Below are positions 1 through 7,745 of a stretch of 64,000 bases of DNA, in pieces. The translations under genes were made by a program, and so were the position numbers. The notes under the pieces were generated by a model. That model saw nothing but the letters and a program-made list of their open reading frames with translations, did no database searches and was not told the DNA's origin. Source of the DNA: Reichenbachiella sp. (GTDB taxonomy: Bacteria > Bacteroidota > Bacteroidia > Cytophagales > Cyclobacteriaceae); assembly GCF_033344935.1 (NCBI RefSeq), contig NZ_JAWPMM010000001.1:3995501-4059500 (forward strand), written 5' to 3'. Each line of letters begins with the position of its first letter. Position 1 is the first letter of the stretch.

Positions 1-300
1 CTGATTGAATATTATGTGAGATCCACCTACCGCTTTCTTCTTAAAAAAGAGGATTTGCACCTTTATCAAAAATACATTCTCAACTTCCTGGTAAGGCTGA
101 AAACCAACATCACACAAGAGGAACTAATCAAACGATTTCGTACCCTAAGAGAAAATTTGATTCCATTGGCAAAAGACCCCTACGAACGACGTGCTTTCAT
201 CTATTTCGATATTATCTCCTGGCTGGAATCCAAAATAGAAAGACGCCCGGTTCAGAGTATTATCAAAGATAAGGCGTTATTGAGGCTGAATGAGATTTAA
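1..300 (+). CDS. 3' end of an unrecognised protein (partial)
   Basis: The frame is open from base 1 to a TAA at 298-300, so this is the C-terminal 99 residues of a gene that starts before the window. An internal GTG at 16 could be read as a start, but the open frame upstream makes truncation by the window edge more likely. The fragment is helical and charged, rich in Lys, Arg, Leu and aromatic residues, with no signal peptide, membrane segment or motif I recognise. It contains YERRAFIYFDIISWLESK near the end. Function unknown. Confidence 0.6.
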   Translation: MIEYYVRSTYRFLLKKEDLHLYQKYILNFLVRLKTNITQEELIKRFRTLRENLIPLAKDPYERRAFIYFDIISWLESKIERRPVQSIIKDKALLRLNEI

Positions 301-680
301 AAAAGAAGCCTGCAAACAACTATCCGCGTGCGTACACATTGCTTACAGGCTTTAACCAACCTAACCTGAAAGCAAGATAAAGTGATTTATTTCAGCTGTA
401 AGTTTGACTCGGTGAATCTCGAAGAATTCTCGTTGGTTAAAAGCTATATCAAGGTGTGCACAAAAAAATTCTTGTAGCAATTACAAAAAACAATCTATCA
501 CTGCTTTCCAAATCTACCTTTCAAATGCGAATTGATTTTTCTCAAGACAAGAGGTTTATTTTGCAGGGTGGACTTTCTTTAGAACACTATTCTTATTTCC
601 TTAAATAATGACGCTTATTCTCCTAAGAATGCGCTGTCCTTTTTATTTTTACCAGTATAAAATATTAACCCAGTAAGCAA
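301..680. other. 380-bp intergenic region with possible terminator
   Basis: AAGCCTG at 306-312 can pair with CAGGCTT at 346-352 across a long loop, a possible terminator for the upstream gene although no clean T-run follows. The rest is AT-rich and shows no exact TAnnTTTG promoter box. A 27-codon ATG frame at 525-608 is too short and featureless to support as a gene. The promoter of the thiolase gene should lie here but I cannot place it. Confidence 0.35.
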
Positions 681-1859
681 ATGCAAGAAGTATATATAGT
701 ATCGGCGGTCAGAACGCCAATCGGAAGTTTTGGCGGAAGCCTTTCTAGCCTATCGGCTACTAAACTTGGTTCTATCGCCATCCAAGGGGCACTAGAGAAA
801 GCAGGCGTAAAAGCCGAATCAGTAGATGAAGTATTCATGGGAAATGTGGTGTCAGCTGGTCTAGGACAGGCTCCTGCACGACAAGCAGCTATTGGTGCTG
901 GCATTGGTTACAATGTACCCTGCACTACTATCAACAAAGTTTGTGCTTCGGGGATGAAATCCGTGATGTTAGGTGCGCAAAGCATCATGCTTGGTCATGC
1001 AGATGTAATCGTAGCAGGTGGAATGGAAAGCATGTCAAACGTTCCTTACTATGTACCGAAAGCAAGATATGGTCATGGCTACGGCCACGGACAATTACTC
1101 GATGGTTTGATGCACGACGGTCTTTGGGAACCATATCATCAATTCCCAATGGGAAGCTGTGCAGATAATACGGCAAAGGAAATGAATATCTCTCGTGAGG
1201 CACAGGATGAATTTGCGATCAACTCTTACAAGAAAATCGCTGATTCTGTGGCCAACGGTCTATTCAAAAACGAGATCATACCAGTAGAGATTCCTCAAAG
1301 AAAAGGAGACCCGATCGTAATGACGGAAGACGAAGAATACAAGAATGTGAAATTCGATAAGATTCCTAGCCTTCGTCCAGTTTTCAACAAAGACGGTTCG
1401 GTAACTGCTGCTAATGCCTCAACCATCAATGATGGTGCTTCTGCTTTGATCTTGATGAGTAAGGCAAAAATGGAAGAGCTTGGTCTGAAGCCAGTCGCGA
1501 AGATCAGAGGATTTGCCGATGCTGCTCAAGAACCATTATGGTTCACGACTGCACCATCATTGGCGATTCCAAAGGCAATCAAGAATGCCGGCATCAATAA
1601 ATCTGACGTTGACTTTTACGAAATCAATGAGGCTTTCTCTGCTGTAGCTTTGGCTAATATCAAAGAATTGGATTTGAATCCTGATAGTGTGAATGCCTTT
1701 GGTGGGGCTGTAGCTTTGGGTCATCCGCTCGGGTGCTCTGGTGCGAGAATTATCACGACACTGAATTCAGTACTACATGAAAAAGGCGCCAACATCGGTG
1801 TAGCAGGTATCTGCAACGGCGGTGGCGGTGCTTCAGCTATCGTGATAGAAAAAGTATAA
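681..1859 (+). CDS. Acetyl-CoA C-acyltransferase (thiolase)
   Basis: Thiolase of 392 residues, the usual length for the biosynthetic acetoacetyl-CoA type. It condenses two acetyl-CoA to acetoacetyl-CoA or, in reverse, cleaves 3-ketoacyl-CoA, in the cytoplasm. The nucleophilic Cys88 lies in NKVCASGMKS, the His348 loop in GGAVALGHPLGCSGAR, and the second active-site cysteine, Cys378, in GICNGGGGAS, so all three catalytic blocks are intact. It is monocistronic, with a hairpin terminator just downstream. The sequence alone does not separate acetoacetyl-CoA thiolase from a medium-chain beta-oxidation thiolase. There is no neighbouring hydroxyacyl-CoA dehydrogenase to point to beta-oxidation. Confidence 0.93.
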   Translation: MQEVYIVSAVRTPIGSFGGSLSSLSATKLGSIAIQGALEKAGVKAESVDEVFMGNVVSAGLGQAPARQAAIGAGIGYNVPCTTINKVCASGMKSVMLGAQSIMLGHADVIVAGGMESMSNVPYYVPKARYGHGYGHGQLLDGLMHDGLWEPYHQFPMGSCADNTAKEMNISREAQDEFAINSYKKIADSVANGLFKNEIIPVEIPQRKGDPIVMTEDEEYKNVKFDKIPSLRPVFNKDGSVTAANASTINDGASALILMSKAKMEELGLKPVAKIRGFADAAQEPLWFTTAPSLAIPKAIKNAGINKSDVDFYEINEAFSAVALANIKELDLNPDSVNAFGGAVALGHPLGCSGARIITTLNSVLHEKGANIGVAGICNGGGGASAIVIEKV

Positions 1860-1882
1860 TAAAATACAATAATAGACGTAAG

Positions 1883-1924
1883 AGACTTTAGATTTGGGGC
1901 AACTCAGGTTTGAAGTCTTTTTTG
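1883..1924 (+). terminator. Rho-independent terminator after thiolase gene
   Basis: AGACTT at 1883-1888 pairs with AAGTCT at 1913-1918, followed directly by a run of T. The loop is long (24 bases), so the hairpin is only moderately convincing, but its position right after the thiolase stop codon fits. Confidence 0.5.
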
Positions 1925-1965
1925 TTTAATACACTTGAGTCAGAATTTATCAGCTTGAAAAGTTA

Positions 1966-3276
1966 ATGAAGTACGTAATCAGTTTTTTGTTTTTGATATC
2001 AGTGGGAACACATGTTTCTGCTCAAGAAAAAATAAAGACCTATTATGATGATGAAAAATACTCTTTGATGGAAGAGTATTATGTAATTGAAAAAGACACC
2101 ATCCTACTAGATGGTCCTTACAAAAAATTCAGCCCCTCCGGTCAGGTCATTGTAACTGGCGAATACAAAGAAGGCAAACGCGAAGGTGAGTTTCTAAACA
2201 TCTACGAAAACGGGAAAATTCAACGTAAAACTACTTATGAAAATGGCCTACGTCAAGGTATGACGAAAGTATACAATCAAGAAGGTCAATTGATTCAGCA
2301 AGTTCAATTCAGAAATGATTCTTTGATTGGTGAATTGGTCACCTATTTCCCGAATGGGAAAACCAAAAATACTACCACATTTAAAAATGGAAAGCCCGAC
2401 GGGCTAGTGAAAGAATATTATCCGACAGGCGTCTTGAAAGAAGAAGTCAATTATAAAAACGGAAAGCAGCACGGACTGAATACCACCTATTATGAATCCG
2501 GTTCGCCAAAGTCCAAAATCAATTATACTTTTGGTGTCATCGACGGCATCATGATCAGCTACTATCCGAATGGTCAGATGGATACCAAGGCCACGCAGTC
2601 GAATCATTCGCTACACGGAGAGTACATCAAATACTACAGCAATGGCCAGATCAAAATGCAAGGGCAATATGAAAATGGCATGCGAAATGGCGAATTCAAA
2701 TCGTATTACGAAGATGGCAGTCTGGAGAAGAAGCTCAACATTGTAGACGATAAAATGACTGGCGCCAACCTCACTTATTTCCCCAATGGGGATTTGAAAA
2801 TCAAAGCCAATTACTCGAACGAGGAAAAAAACTGGACTGAAGAGGAGTATAATCAATCAGGCAAACTCATTGCTACCCGACAATACAAAGAAGACTTCAA
2901 ATCCGGTACCTGGAAGTTCTTCAATGCCAAAGGTGATTTGGTATTGAAAGAAAATTATGAACTAGGCAAGCTAGAAGGCAAGCGTACAACATACGACGAA
3001 AAAGGAAATATCACCAAAGTAGAGCCTTACGAAAAAGGCAAAAAGCACGGAGAGGCAACCGTTTATTTCAGCAATGGAAAAAAAGCCGAAGTACTGAATT
3101 ATAAGTTTGACCGATTGGACGGCGAGTACATCAAATATAGCAAATCACAAGACCCAGAAATCACTGGCCGTTATACACGTAATGAAAAAAATGGCGAGTG
3201 GGTCTACTACGACAAAAAAGGCGAAGTGCTGAAAAAGGAGACTTATAAGTTTGGGCGATTGGTCTCTGAGAAATAA
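1966..3276 (+). CDS. Secreted MORN-like (YwqK-type) repeat protein
   Basis: Protein of 436 residues that starts with a signal peptide (MKYVISFLFLISVGTHVSAQ). The rest consists of many copies, more than a dozen, of a roughly 23-residue unit of the form YYPNGxxKxxxxYKNGxxxG, the MORN-variant repeat found in YwqK proteins. The repeats form an elongated beta-sheet, and in Bacteroidota such proteins are common in the periplasm or outer surface with no proven role. Annotation pipelines often call the family an antitoxin because of B. subtilis YwqK; nothing here (no toxin partner) supports that. The gene stands alone, and an IS has inserted 28 bp after its stop codon. Confidence 0.85.
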   Translation: MKYVISFLFLISVGTHVSAQEKIKTYYDDEKYSLMEEYYVIEKDTILLDGPYKKFSPSGQVIVTGEYKEGKREGEFLNIYENGKIQRKTTYENGLRQGMTKVYNQEGQLIQQVQFRNDSLIGELVTYFPNGKTKNTTTFKNGKPDGLVKEYYPTGVLKEEVNYKNGKQHGLNTTYYESGSPKSKINYTFGVIDGIMISYYPNGQMDTKATQSNHSLHGEYIKYYSNGQIKMQGQYENGMRNGEFKSYYEDGSLEKKLNIVDDKMTGANLTYFPNGDLKIKANYSNEEKNWTEEEYNQSGKLIATRQYKEDFKSGTWKFFNAKGDLVLKENYELGKLEGKRTTYDEKGNITKVEPYEKGKKHGEATVYFSNGKKAEVLNYKFDRLDGEYIKYSKSQDPEITGRYTRNEKNGEWVYYDKKGEVLKKETYKFGRLVSEK

Positions 3277-3295
3277 ATTAATTATATCCTTGCCG

Positions 3296-3304
3296 CACCT
3301 GTTT
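3296..3304. repeat. Target-site duplication, left copy
   Basis: CACCTGTTT immediately outside the left inverted repeat, repeated exactly at 4848-4856. Identity extends one base on each side (GCACCTGTTTC), because the outermost base of each inverted repeat could itself belong to the target. The duplication is therefore 9 bp if the IS is 3305-4847, or 11 bp if it is 3306-4846. Confidence 0.9.
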
Positions 3305-3323
3305 CCATAGCCGTCAAGTTAAG
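3305..3323 (+). repeat. IS left terminal inverted repeat
   Basis: CCATAGCCGTCAAGTTAAG. It matches the reverse complement of 4829-4847 at 18 of 19 positions. The TGA stop of the transposase (3316-3314 on the minus strand) lies within it. Confidence 0.92.
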
Positions 3324-4678
3324 AAGTTGTTTATGGTCTTAAACACATTTTGTTTTCCGTTTTTGGTTTCAGTGAGATATTTTCTATCAGATCGGATGAG
3401 TAATTTTTTAAACCAGTATTCTAGGGGTTGGTCTTCAAAAACAACTTTCTTGAGGTCATTAGATAGCCTAAAAGCTGTTTTGAAAAATTTATTCTGACTG
3501 CACCGTATAGCCATTCCTTGGTCAAGCAAGCCCTGTTCTATTAACCTGAAGGCTTGATAGTGGAGCATGATCCAGATAAAGCGGGCAATAAGCTGGCACT
3601 GGAATCTTTCCTGTTTCATAGCTTTCATTTTGTCAATTCGGGCTTGTGATTTCCAGGCTTTGAATACAAGTTCGATTTGCCAGCGGGTGCGGTATATGCC
3701 TTGAACCTGTGAAGTGGAAACCCATGCTTTTGGCACATTGGTTATAAATATGTTCAGCCATGCCCTTGTTTTATACTCTTTACTGACCTTGTGTCTACCA
3801 TGGGCTGCTCTTTCAGCCCTCAATAAACGTTGTTTGTAAACCTGCTCGGGCACTTTTGCAACAATCATTCGCATCGGCATATCTGCGATTTTCACCTCCA
3901 GCTCTAAAGCAGGCAATGTGTGTTTGTTGAGTTTTCTCAATATGGCAGAAAAGTCGATTGGAGCCTGGTCCACATCCTGAACGCCCCACCTGCTGTTTAA
4001 GCGGTTCAGGAAATAAGCCCCTTGTTGGGAAACATGCTTCAGATAGTGCTGGGTCACATAGCCCAAGTCCCGAACCAAGAGGTCTCCCTTTTCGATATCG
4101 CCCAGGGTTTGCCTAGAATCTGTTTGATCATTACGGCAGGCTGCCGTCAATTCCAGCCTTTGAGTGACATTGGTAAGCAAATCATATTCATACTGGATAC
4201 TGATCTGGGCCTTGCTGCCTTGGCCTCCATGACCTTTGAACGTTTTGGCATAAGCCTCTGGAAGCGTGTACCGTGTAGAATCTTTGACCATCACCCGATT
4301 GAACCGCTTAAATTTGTTTTGTTCAGATGGGTTCAAATTCAGCTGCCCAGCCAGCAATTGGCTAAGCAAAGCACTCATAAATTCGACAGCCTTGATATTG
4401 AACCGCTCTTGGACGGCTTGTTTTGAAATAGACAAACCATGTTGCTCAACAAAACCATTGGCCAGATCCTCAAGGCTCACTTGATCTAGGTACTGATCAC
4501 AAAAAAGAAGTAGATCAAGGAACTTAGATGCGTCCAAACGTGACTTACGCTGTACAAAGCCACTCTCCCTGGCCAAAAGATCAAGTTTCTCTTTAGAAAA
4601 AATCTTATTTAAACAGCCTGAAAAACAACTGGCCTTAGCCTCAATTAGTTGTGAAATTTCTTGTCGGTTCTTCCCCAA
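3314..4678 (-). CDS. IS4-family DDE transposase
   Basis: Transposase of 454 residues with an RNase H-like DDE core. Asp133 is in VMVKDSTRY, Asp204 in LVRDLGYVTQ, and the catalytic Glu336 lies in YRTRWQIELVFKAWK. The last stretch fits the IS4 family YREK signature exactly: Tyr329-2-Arg332-3-Glu336-6-Lys343. A long beta-strand insertion lies between the second Asp and the Glu, as usual for the family. The only possible start near the open-frame limit is TTG at 4678-4676, since no ATG follows the upstream in-frame stop in a suitable place. That TTG lies inside a fold-back structure (see 4667-4772). The frame is undamaged, so the enzyme is probably active. Confidence 0.93.
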   Translation of the reverse strand: MGKNRQEISQLIEAKASCFSGCLNKIFSKEKLDLLARESGFVQRKSRLDASKFLDLLLFCDQYLDQVSLEDLANGFVEQHGLSISKQAVQERFNIKAVEFMSALLSQLLAGQLNLNPSEQNKFKRFNRVMVKDSTRYTLPEAYAKTFKGHGGQGSKAQISIQYEYDLLTNVTQRLELTAACRNDQTDSRQTLGDIEKGDLLVRDLGYVTQHYLKHVSQQGAYFLNRLNSRWGVQDVDQAPIDFSAILRKLNKHTLPALELEVKIADMPMRMIVAKVPEQVYKQRLLRAERAAHGRHKVSKEYKTRAWLNIFITNVPKAWVSTSQVQGIYRTRWQIELVFKAWKSQARIDKMKAMKQERFQCQLIARFIWIMLHYQAFRLIEQGLLDQGMAIRCSQNKFFKTAFRLSNDLKKVVFEDQPLEYWFKKLLIRSDRKYLTETKNGKQNVFKTINNFLT

Positions 4679-4772
4679 ACAGTATTTTTGAGAAAGAAAA
4701 AAGGCAGGTCACTAATACATCAAAAGCCCGCCTTTTTGTTCATTTAAAAATCAAACAAATATGGGGAAGAAC
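4667..4772 (-). promoter_or_regulatory. Fold-back structure covering the transposase start
   Basis: GTTCTTCCCC at 4667-4676 is perfectly complementary to GGGGAAGAAC at 4763-4772. Between them an inner hairpin pairs AAAAAGGC-GG (about 4699-4707) with CCCGCCTTTTT (about 4728-4738). The transposase TTG start (4678-4676) is in the outer stem. A transcript entering from outside the IS would carry both arms and hide the start codon, and the inner hairpin with T/A runs resembles a bidirectional terminator. IS10 and IS50 are known to block read-through expression in this way; that it does so here is inference. Confidence 0.5.
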
Positions 4773-4828
4773 ACTAGGTATTCCTAACTGGGATACCATG
4801 CCCAAACCACAAATTCAGTCGAGAAAAC

Positions 4829-4847
4829 CTTAGCTTGACGGCTATGG
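4829..4847 (-). repeat. IS right terminal inverted repeat
   Basis: The reverse complement reads CCATAGCCGTCAAGCTAAG, one mismatch from the left repeat at 3305-3323. Confidence 0.92.
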
Positions 4848-4856
4848 CACCTGTTT
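4848..4856. repeat. Target-site duplication, right copy
   Basis: CACCTGTTT, identical to 3296-3304. On this side it runs into CGG and forms the left arm of the hairpin at 4852-4876, showing that the hairpin was the original target. Confidence 0.9.
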
Positions 4857-4876
4857 CGGCATCTCTTTCCGAAACA
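4852..4876. repeat. Small hairpin that was the IS target
   Basis: TGTTTCGG (4852-4859) pairs perfectly with CCGAAACA (4869-4876) across a 9-base loop. The duplicated target covers TGTTT of the left arm. It may have served as the terminator of the MORN-repeat gene before insertion, but no T-run follows. Confidence 0.5.
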
Positions 4877-4881
4877 AACGC

Positions 4882-5012
4882 TGTCATTTCATACAGATCG
4901 CGGAACAGGTCCGCGAAGGGCTGAGAAGATTGATCCCTGAGGCTCACAACTTTCTATAGTCGGATAATTTAAAAAGTTGATGACAAGATTTCTCACTCCG
5001 TTCGAAATGACA
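4882..5012. repeat. Nested inverted-repeat element, copy 1
   Basis: The outer ends are a perfect 9-bp inverted repeat, TGTCATTTC (4882-4890) and GAAATGACA (5004-5012). An inner pair is TGAGAA (4922-4927) and TTCTCA (4990-4995), and a compact hairpin CGCGGA/TCCGCG lies at 4899-4915. The layout resembles the elements at 7368-7522 and 28426-28500. The right end abuts the purC promoter box at 5027. Confidence 0.55.
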
Positions 5013-5026
5013 TTTACGATTTTATG

Positions 5027-5034
5027 TACTTTTG
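5027..5034 (+). promoter_or_regulatory. Promoter -7 box for purC
   Basis: TACTTTTG matches the Bacteroidota -7 consensus TAnnTTTG and ends four bases before the purC ATG at 5039, implying a leaderless or nearly leaderless transcript. The -33 position reads GAAA/TTCG rather than TTTG, and falls in the right arm of the repeat ending at 5012. Confidence 0.55.
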
Positions 5035-5038
5035 CCGC

Positions 5039-5983
5039 ATGACAAAAGGGCTAAAATCTACCAATTACAAATTCGAAGGACAGACCAAAAAATACACCGG
5101 CAAAGTGCGAGATGTGTATGAGTTTGAAAATCAACTCGTCATGGTGGCTTCGGACAGAATTTCGGCATTCGATGTGGTACTACCAGAACCCATTCCTTAC
5201 AAAGGTCAAGTGCTCAATCAGATCGCAGCGCGGTTCTTAGACGCCACCGCTGACATTGTACCCAACTGGGTAGATTCGGTACCGGATCCTAATGTAACTG
5301 TTGGCAAAAGATGTGAACCGTTTCAGGTAGAAATGGTAATCAGAGGCTATCTGGCAGGACATGCAGCCAGAGAATACAAGGCGGGCAAAAGAGTGCTTTG
5401 CGGCGTAGCATTACCAGAAGGCTTGAAGGAAAATGACAAGCTACCCGAGCCAATCATCACCCCGACGACTAAAGCCCATGAAGGACACGATGAGGATATT
5501 TCCAGAGAAGAGATATTAGCACAAGGCATCGTTGAAGAAAGCCTTTATGTCCAGTTGGAAGATTATACCCGTAAGCTATTCCAAAGAGGTACTGAGATGG
5601 CCGCCGAAAGAGGATTGATTTTGGTGGATACCAAATATGAGTTTGGGATGTACGATGGTCAGATTATTTTGATCGATGAAATTCACACTCCTGACTCCTC
5701 GCGCTATTTCTATCAAGACACATATCAGGAATTACAAGATAAAAACGAGCCACAAAGACAACTTTCGAAGGAGTTTGTTCGTCAATGGTTAATCTCCGAG
5801 GGATTTCAAGGCAAGGATGGACAAAAGGTTCCGGAAATGTCAGAAGAAAAAATTAATTCCATTTCTGAACGCTACATAGAGCTTTACGAAAAAATCACTG
5901 GAGACACTTTCGACCGAGTGCCTACCGAAGATATCGAAGCACGCATTCAGTCGAACATCGAAAAATCGATTAAATTACAATAG
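5039..5983 (+). CDS. purC: SAICAR synthase (phosphoribosylaminoimidazole-succinocarboxamide synthase)
   Basis: Catalyses the ATP-dependent joining of CAIR and aspartate in purine synthesis, in the cytoplasm. The 314-residue protein has the N-terminal [12 protein letters not shown] nucleotide loop, [34 protein letters not shown], and the C-terminal metal/ATP motif [15 protein letters not shown] start at the ATG at 5039 (MTKGLKS); an upstream in-frame ATG at 5024 lies before the promoter box and would add six unlikely residues. It is longer than the E. coli enzyme (about 237 residues) and resembles the longer type. A STAS gene and rnz follow within 20 and 39 bp and are probably co-transcribed. 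Confidence 0.95.
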   Translation: MTKGLKSTNYKFEGQTKKYTGKVRDVYEFENQLVMVASDRISAFDVVLPEPIPYKGQVLNQIAARFLDATADIVPNWVDSVPDPNVTVGKRCEPFQVEMVIRGYLAGHAAREYKAGKRVLCGVALPEGLKENDKLPEPIITPTTKAHEGHDEDISREEILAQGIVEESLYVQLEDYTRKLFQRGTEMAAERGLILVDTKYEFGMYDGQIILIDEIHTPDSSRYFYQDTYQELQDKNEPQRQLSKEFVRQWLISEGFQGKDGQKVPEMSEEKINSISERYIELYEKITGDTFDRVPTEDIEARIQSNIEKSIKLQ

Positions 5984-6003
5984 AAGAGATTAAATCAAGG
6001 ACT

Positions 6004-6381
6004 ATGAAGTTTACACTAGACAGACAAGAAAAATACAACACATTAAAAGTAGATGAGGAAAAATTGGACTCAACGATTTCTCCAGATCTTAAATCAGAAT
6101 TCCTGACTATTCAAGGACAGGGCATCAAAAATATCATTGTGGACTTGTCTGATGTGAAGTACATCGACTCTTCTGGATTAAGCGCGATACTTGTAGGCAA
6201 TAGAGTTTTTTCTGAAGCAGAAGGCTCATTCATATTGGCTGGAGTTTCAGAGCATGCGATGAAATTGATCAAAATCTCTCAGCTCGATGGTGTATTGGAT
6301 ATTCTTCCAACCGTAGAAGAAGCAGTAGACGCTGTCTTTATGAACGAGCTAGAGCAAGGCCTTGAAAATGGGGAAGACTAA
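6004..6381 (+). CDS. STAS-domain protein (anti-sigma factor antagonist type)
   Basis: A single STAS domain of 125 residues. The central segment NIIVDLSDVKYIDSSGLSAILVGNR holds the conserved D-SSGL block, in which the first Ser is phosphorylated in SpoIIAA-type antagonists. The fold and serine suggest a phospho-switch that binds a partner kinase or anti-sigma factor, but no such kinase is encoded nearby. The acidic C-terminal tail (NELEQGLENGED) is unusual. It lies 20 bp after purC and 39 bp before rnz, so it probably shares their transcript. Regulatory target unknown. Confidence 0.85.
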   Translation: MKFTLDRQEKYNTLKVDEEKLDSTISPDLKSEFLTIQGQGIKNIIVDLSDVKYIDSSGLSAILVGNRVFSEAEGSFILAGVSEHAMKLIKISQLDGVLDILPTVEEAVDAVFMNELEQGLENGED

Positions 6382-6420
6382 GTCTTTCTCCATTTTCTCA
6401 ATCAACTAAACCAACACTTA

Positions 6421-7335
6421 TTGTCATATACCCTACAAATCCTCGGCTCTAATGCCGCGATAGCGGCACATCATAGACATCAGACTTCGCAAGTCCTTAC
6501 TATGATGCAGGTGCCGTTTTTGATCGACTGCGGAGAGGGCACCCAAGCCAGGCTCAAAAAGTTCAAGGTCAAATCCCAACGAATCGATCACATTTTTATA
6601 AGCCATTTACATGGGGATCATTTTTATGGATTGATGGGTCTGATCTCCTCTATGCATTTGTATGGCAGAAAAAAAGAACTCAATATTTATGGCCCTCCTG
6701 GACTGAAGGAAATCATCGCCATTCAACTCAAGTACTCACAGTCTTCTCTGAATTATAAAATTAATTTGACAGAATGGACGCCGGGAGAAAGTGAATTATT
6801 GTTTGAGAATGTGAACCTGACGGTACATTCTTTTCCATTAGATCATCGAATTGACTGTTCGGGATTCCTCTTTCGAGAAAAACCAAAGAAGCGTAGAATC
6901 AAAAAAGGCTTGCTGGAGAAGGACATCTCACCGCTCAAAATCATTGCGCTGAAAGACGGTAAAGATGTTCTGGATGATGATGGCAATGTCCTGCTTGCCA
7001 ATGACAAGTATACTATGCCCCCGGCCCGATCGTGCTCCTATGCCTTCTGCTCCGACACCAAATACACGGAAAGTATCTTACCCTATATCCAGAAAGTGGA
7101 CTTGCTCTATCATGAGGCGACCTTCATGGAAGATATGAAAGAACGTGCCGAAGCCACTCACCACACCACGACCAAACAAGCAGGTGAAATCGCTAAAAAA
7201 GCAAACGTAAACAAATTGCTTATCGGTCACTTCTCCACCCGCTACAAAGAGCTTGAGCCCATGCTCGCCGAAACCAGAAGTATCTTCGAAAAAGCAGAAT
7301 TGGCGATTGAGGGTGAGGTTTTTAGGGTGGAGTGA
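6421..7335 (+). CDS. rnz: Ribonuclease Z (tRNA 3' endonuclease)
   Basis: Removes 3' trailers from tRNA precursors. The 304-residue protein is a metallo-beta-lactamase fold enzyme with the zinc motif ISHLHGDHFYGL (His62, His64, Asp66, His67), SFPLDHRIDCSGFLF, the SYAFCSDTKYTESI block, YHEATF with downstream HTTTKQAGEIA, and the last ligand in GHFSTRYK. The frame has no ATG between the previous gene's stop and this reading frame, so the start is TTG at 6421. The N-terminus GSNAAIAAHHRHQTSQ departs from the common GSGSALPT form. It ends the purC-STAS-rnz group. tRNA genes at this locus lack encoded CCA, which fits a need for this enzyme. Confidence 0.93.
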   Translation: MSYTLQILGSNAAIAAHHRHQTSQVLTMMQVPFLIDCGEGTQARLKKFKVKSQRIDHIFISHLHGDHFYGLMGLISSMHLYGRKKELNIYGPPGLKEIIAIQLKYSQSSLNYKINLTEWTPGESELLFENVNLTVHSFPLDHRIDCSGFLFREKPKKRRIKKGLLEKDISPLKIIALKDGKDVLDDDGNVLLANDKYTMPPARSCSYAFCSDTKYTESILPYIQKVDLLYHEATFMEDMKERAEATHHTTTKQAGEIAKKANVNKLLIGHFSTRYKELEPMLAETRSIFEKAELAIEGEVFRVE

Positions 7336-7367
7336 TTGCATAAAAAAGAGGGCTCTTTGATAAAGTA

Positions 7368-7522
7368 CGTCATTGCGAGAAGTAAATTTTGCGCAAGCAA
7401 AAGAAACGACGTGGCAATCTCCATCGGACTTATTCTATCCAATTTTCGTGCAGACAACTGAAAAATTAAGATTGCCACGTTGTACATTCGACTAGCGTCG
7501 AATTGTACGCCTCGCAATGACG
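7368..7522. repeat. Nested inverted-repeat element, copy 2
   Basis: The outer arms are a perfect 12-bp inverted repeat, CGTCATTGCGAG (7368-7379) and CTCGCAATGACG (7511-7522). The inner arms are another perfect 12-bp pair, ACGTGGCAATCT (7409-7420) and AGATTGCCACGT (7469-7480). The motif CATTGCGAG-n-GTGGCAATCT recurs in many bacterial intergenic regions as a small palindromic element, which is established knowledge of the motif type. No protein is encoded. It is probably a non-autonomous mobile or REP-like sequence. Confidence 0.75.
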
Positions 7523-7624
7523 GAAAAGATTATACTCACATCCTTGGGGTTACTCCTACTGATTCCTTATTTTGGAATTGAAAAAAGCCCTTAGAATTAA
7601 AAATACCTTACAAATATTCAAAAT

Positions 7625-7702
7625 ATGATAATTGTCTTAATAATTGTTGGTTTTCTCATCTTTGCTAGATTAGGCTTTCTATTTGACAGATGGAGAGAAT
7701 GA
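7625..7702 (+). CDS. Possible 25-residue membrane peptide
   Basis: An ATG frame encodes a hydrophobic stretch MIIVLIIVGFLIFARLGF followed by a charged LFDRWRE tail, the shape of a single-pass small membrane protein. It lies in the 410-bp gap between rnz and the yhhQ-like gene, after the palindromic element. There is no recognisable promoter or family. It may be chance, given the AT-rich sequence. Confidence 0.25.
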   Translation: MIIVLIIVGFLIFARLGFLFDRWRE

Positions 7703-7745
7703 CAGAGTCTTAGCATTTTTATCTAATAATAAGTGAAAACATAAA

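Larger units (their letters stand above)
3305..4847 (-). mobile_element. Intact IS4-family insertion sequence (about 1.54 kb)
   Basis: A complete element. The 19-bp terminal inverted repeats (3305-3323 and 4829-4847) differ at one base, beginning CCATAGCCGTCAAG at each end. One transposase gene is on the minus strand and a perfect direct duplication of the target flanks the ends. The transposase stop codon lies inside the left repeat. The element sits in the intergenic space between the MORN-repeat gene and purC and has split one arm of a small hairpin (4852-4876). Intact ends, duplication and open frame suggest a recent insertion. Confidence 0.93.

Noticed and set aside
525-608. 27-codon ATG frame before the thiolase gene
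   Set aside because: Too short, no promoter box, no hydrophobic or conserved pattern; chance frame in AT-rich DNA.
1966-3276. Reading the YwqK-type protein as an antitoxin of a toxin-antitoxin pair
   Set aside because: The protein has a signal peptide and there is no toxin-like neighbour; the antitoxin label is inherited from a distant homologue.
4022-4484. Open frames on the plus strand inside the IS
   Set aside because: They lie antisense to a fully conserved transposase, have no family motifs and reflect its codon bias.
7703-7745. preQ1 riboswitch before the yhhQ-like gene
   Set aside because: The 43-base stretch has no stem-loop with the A-rich tail that the preQ1 class needs.
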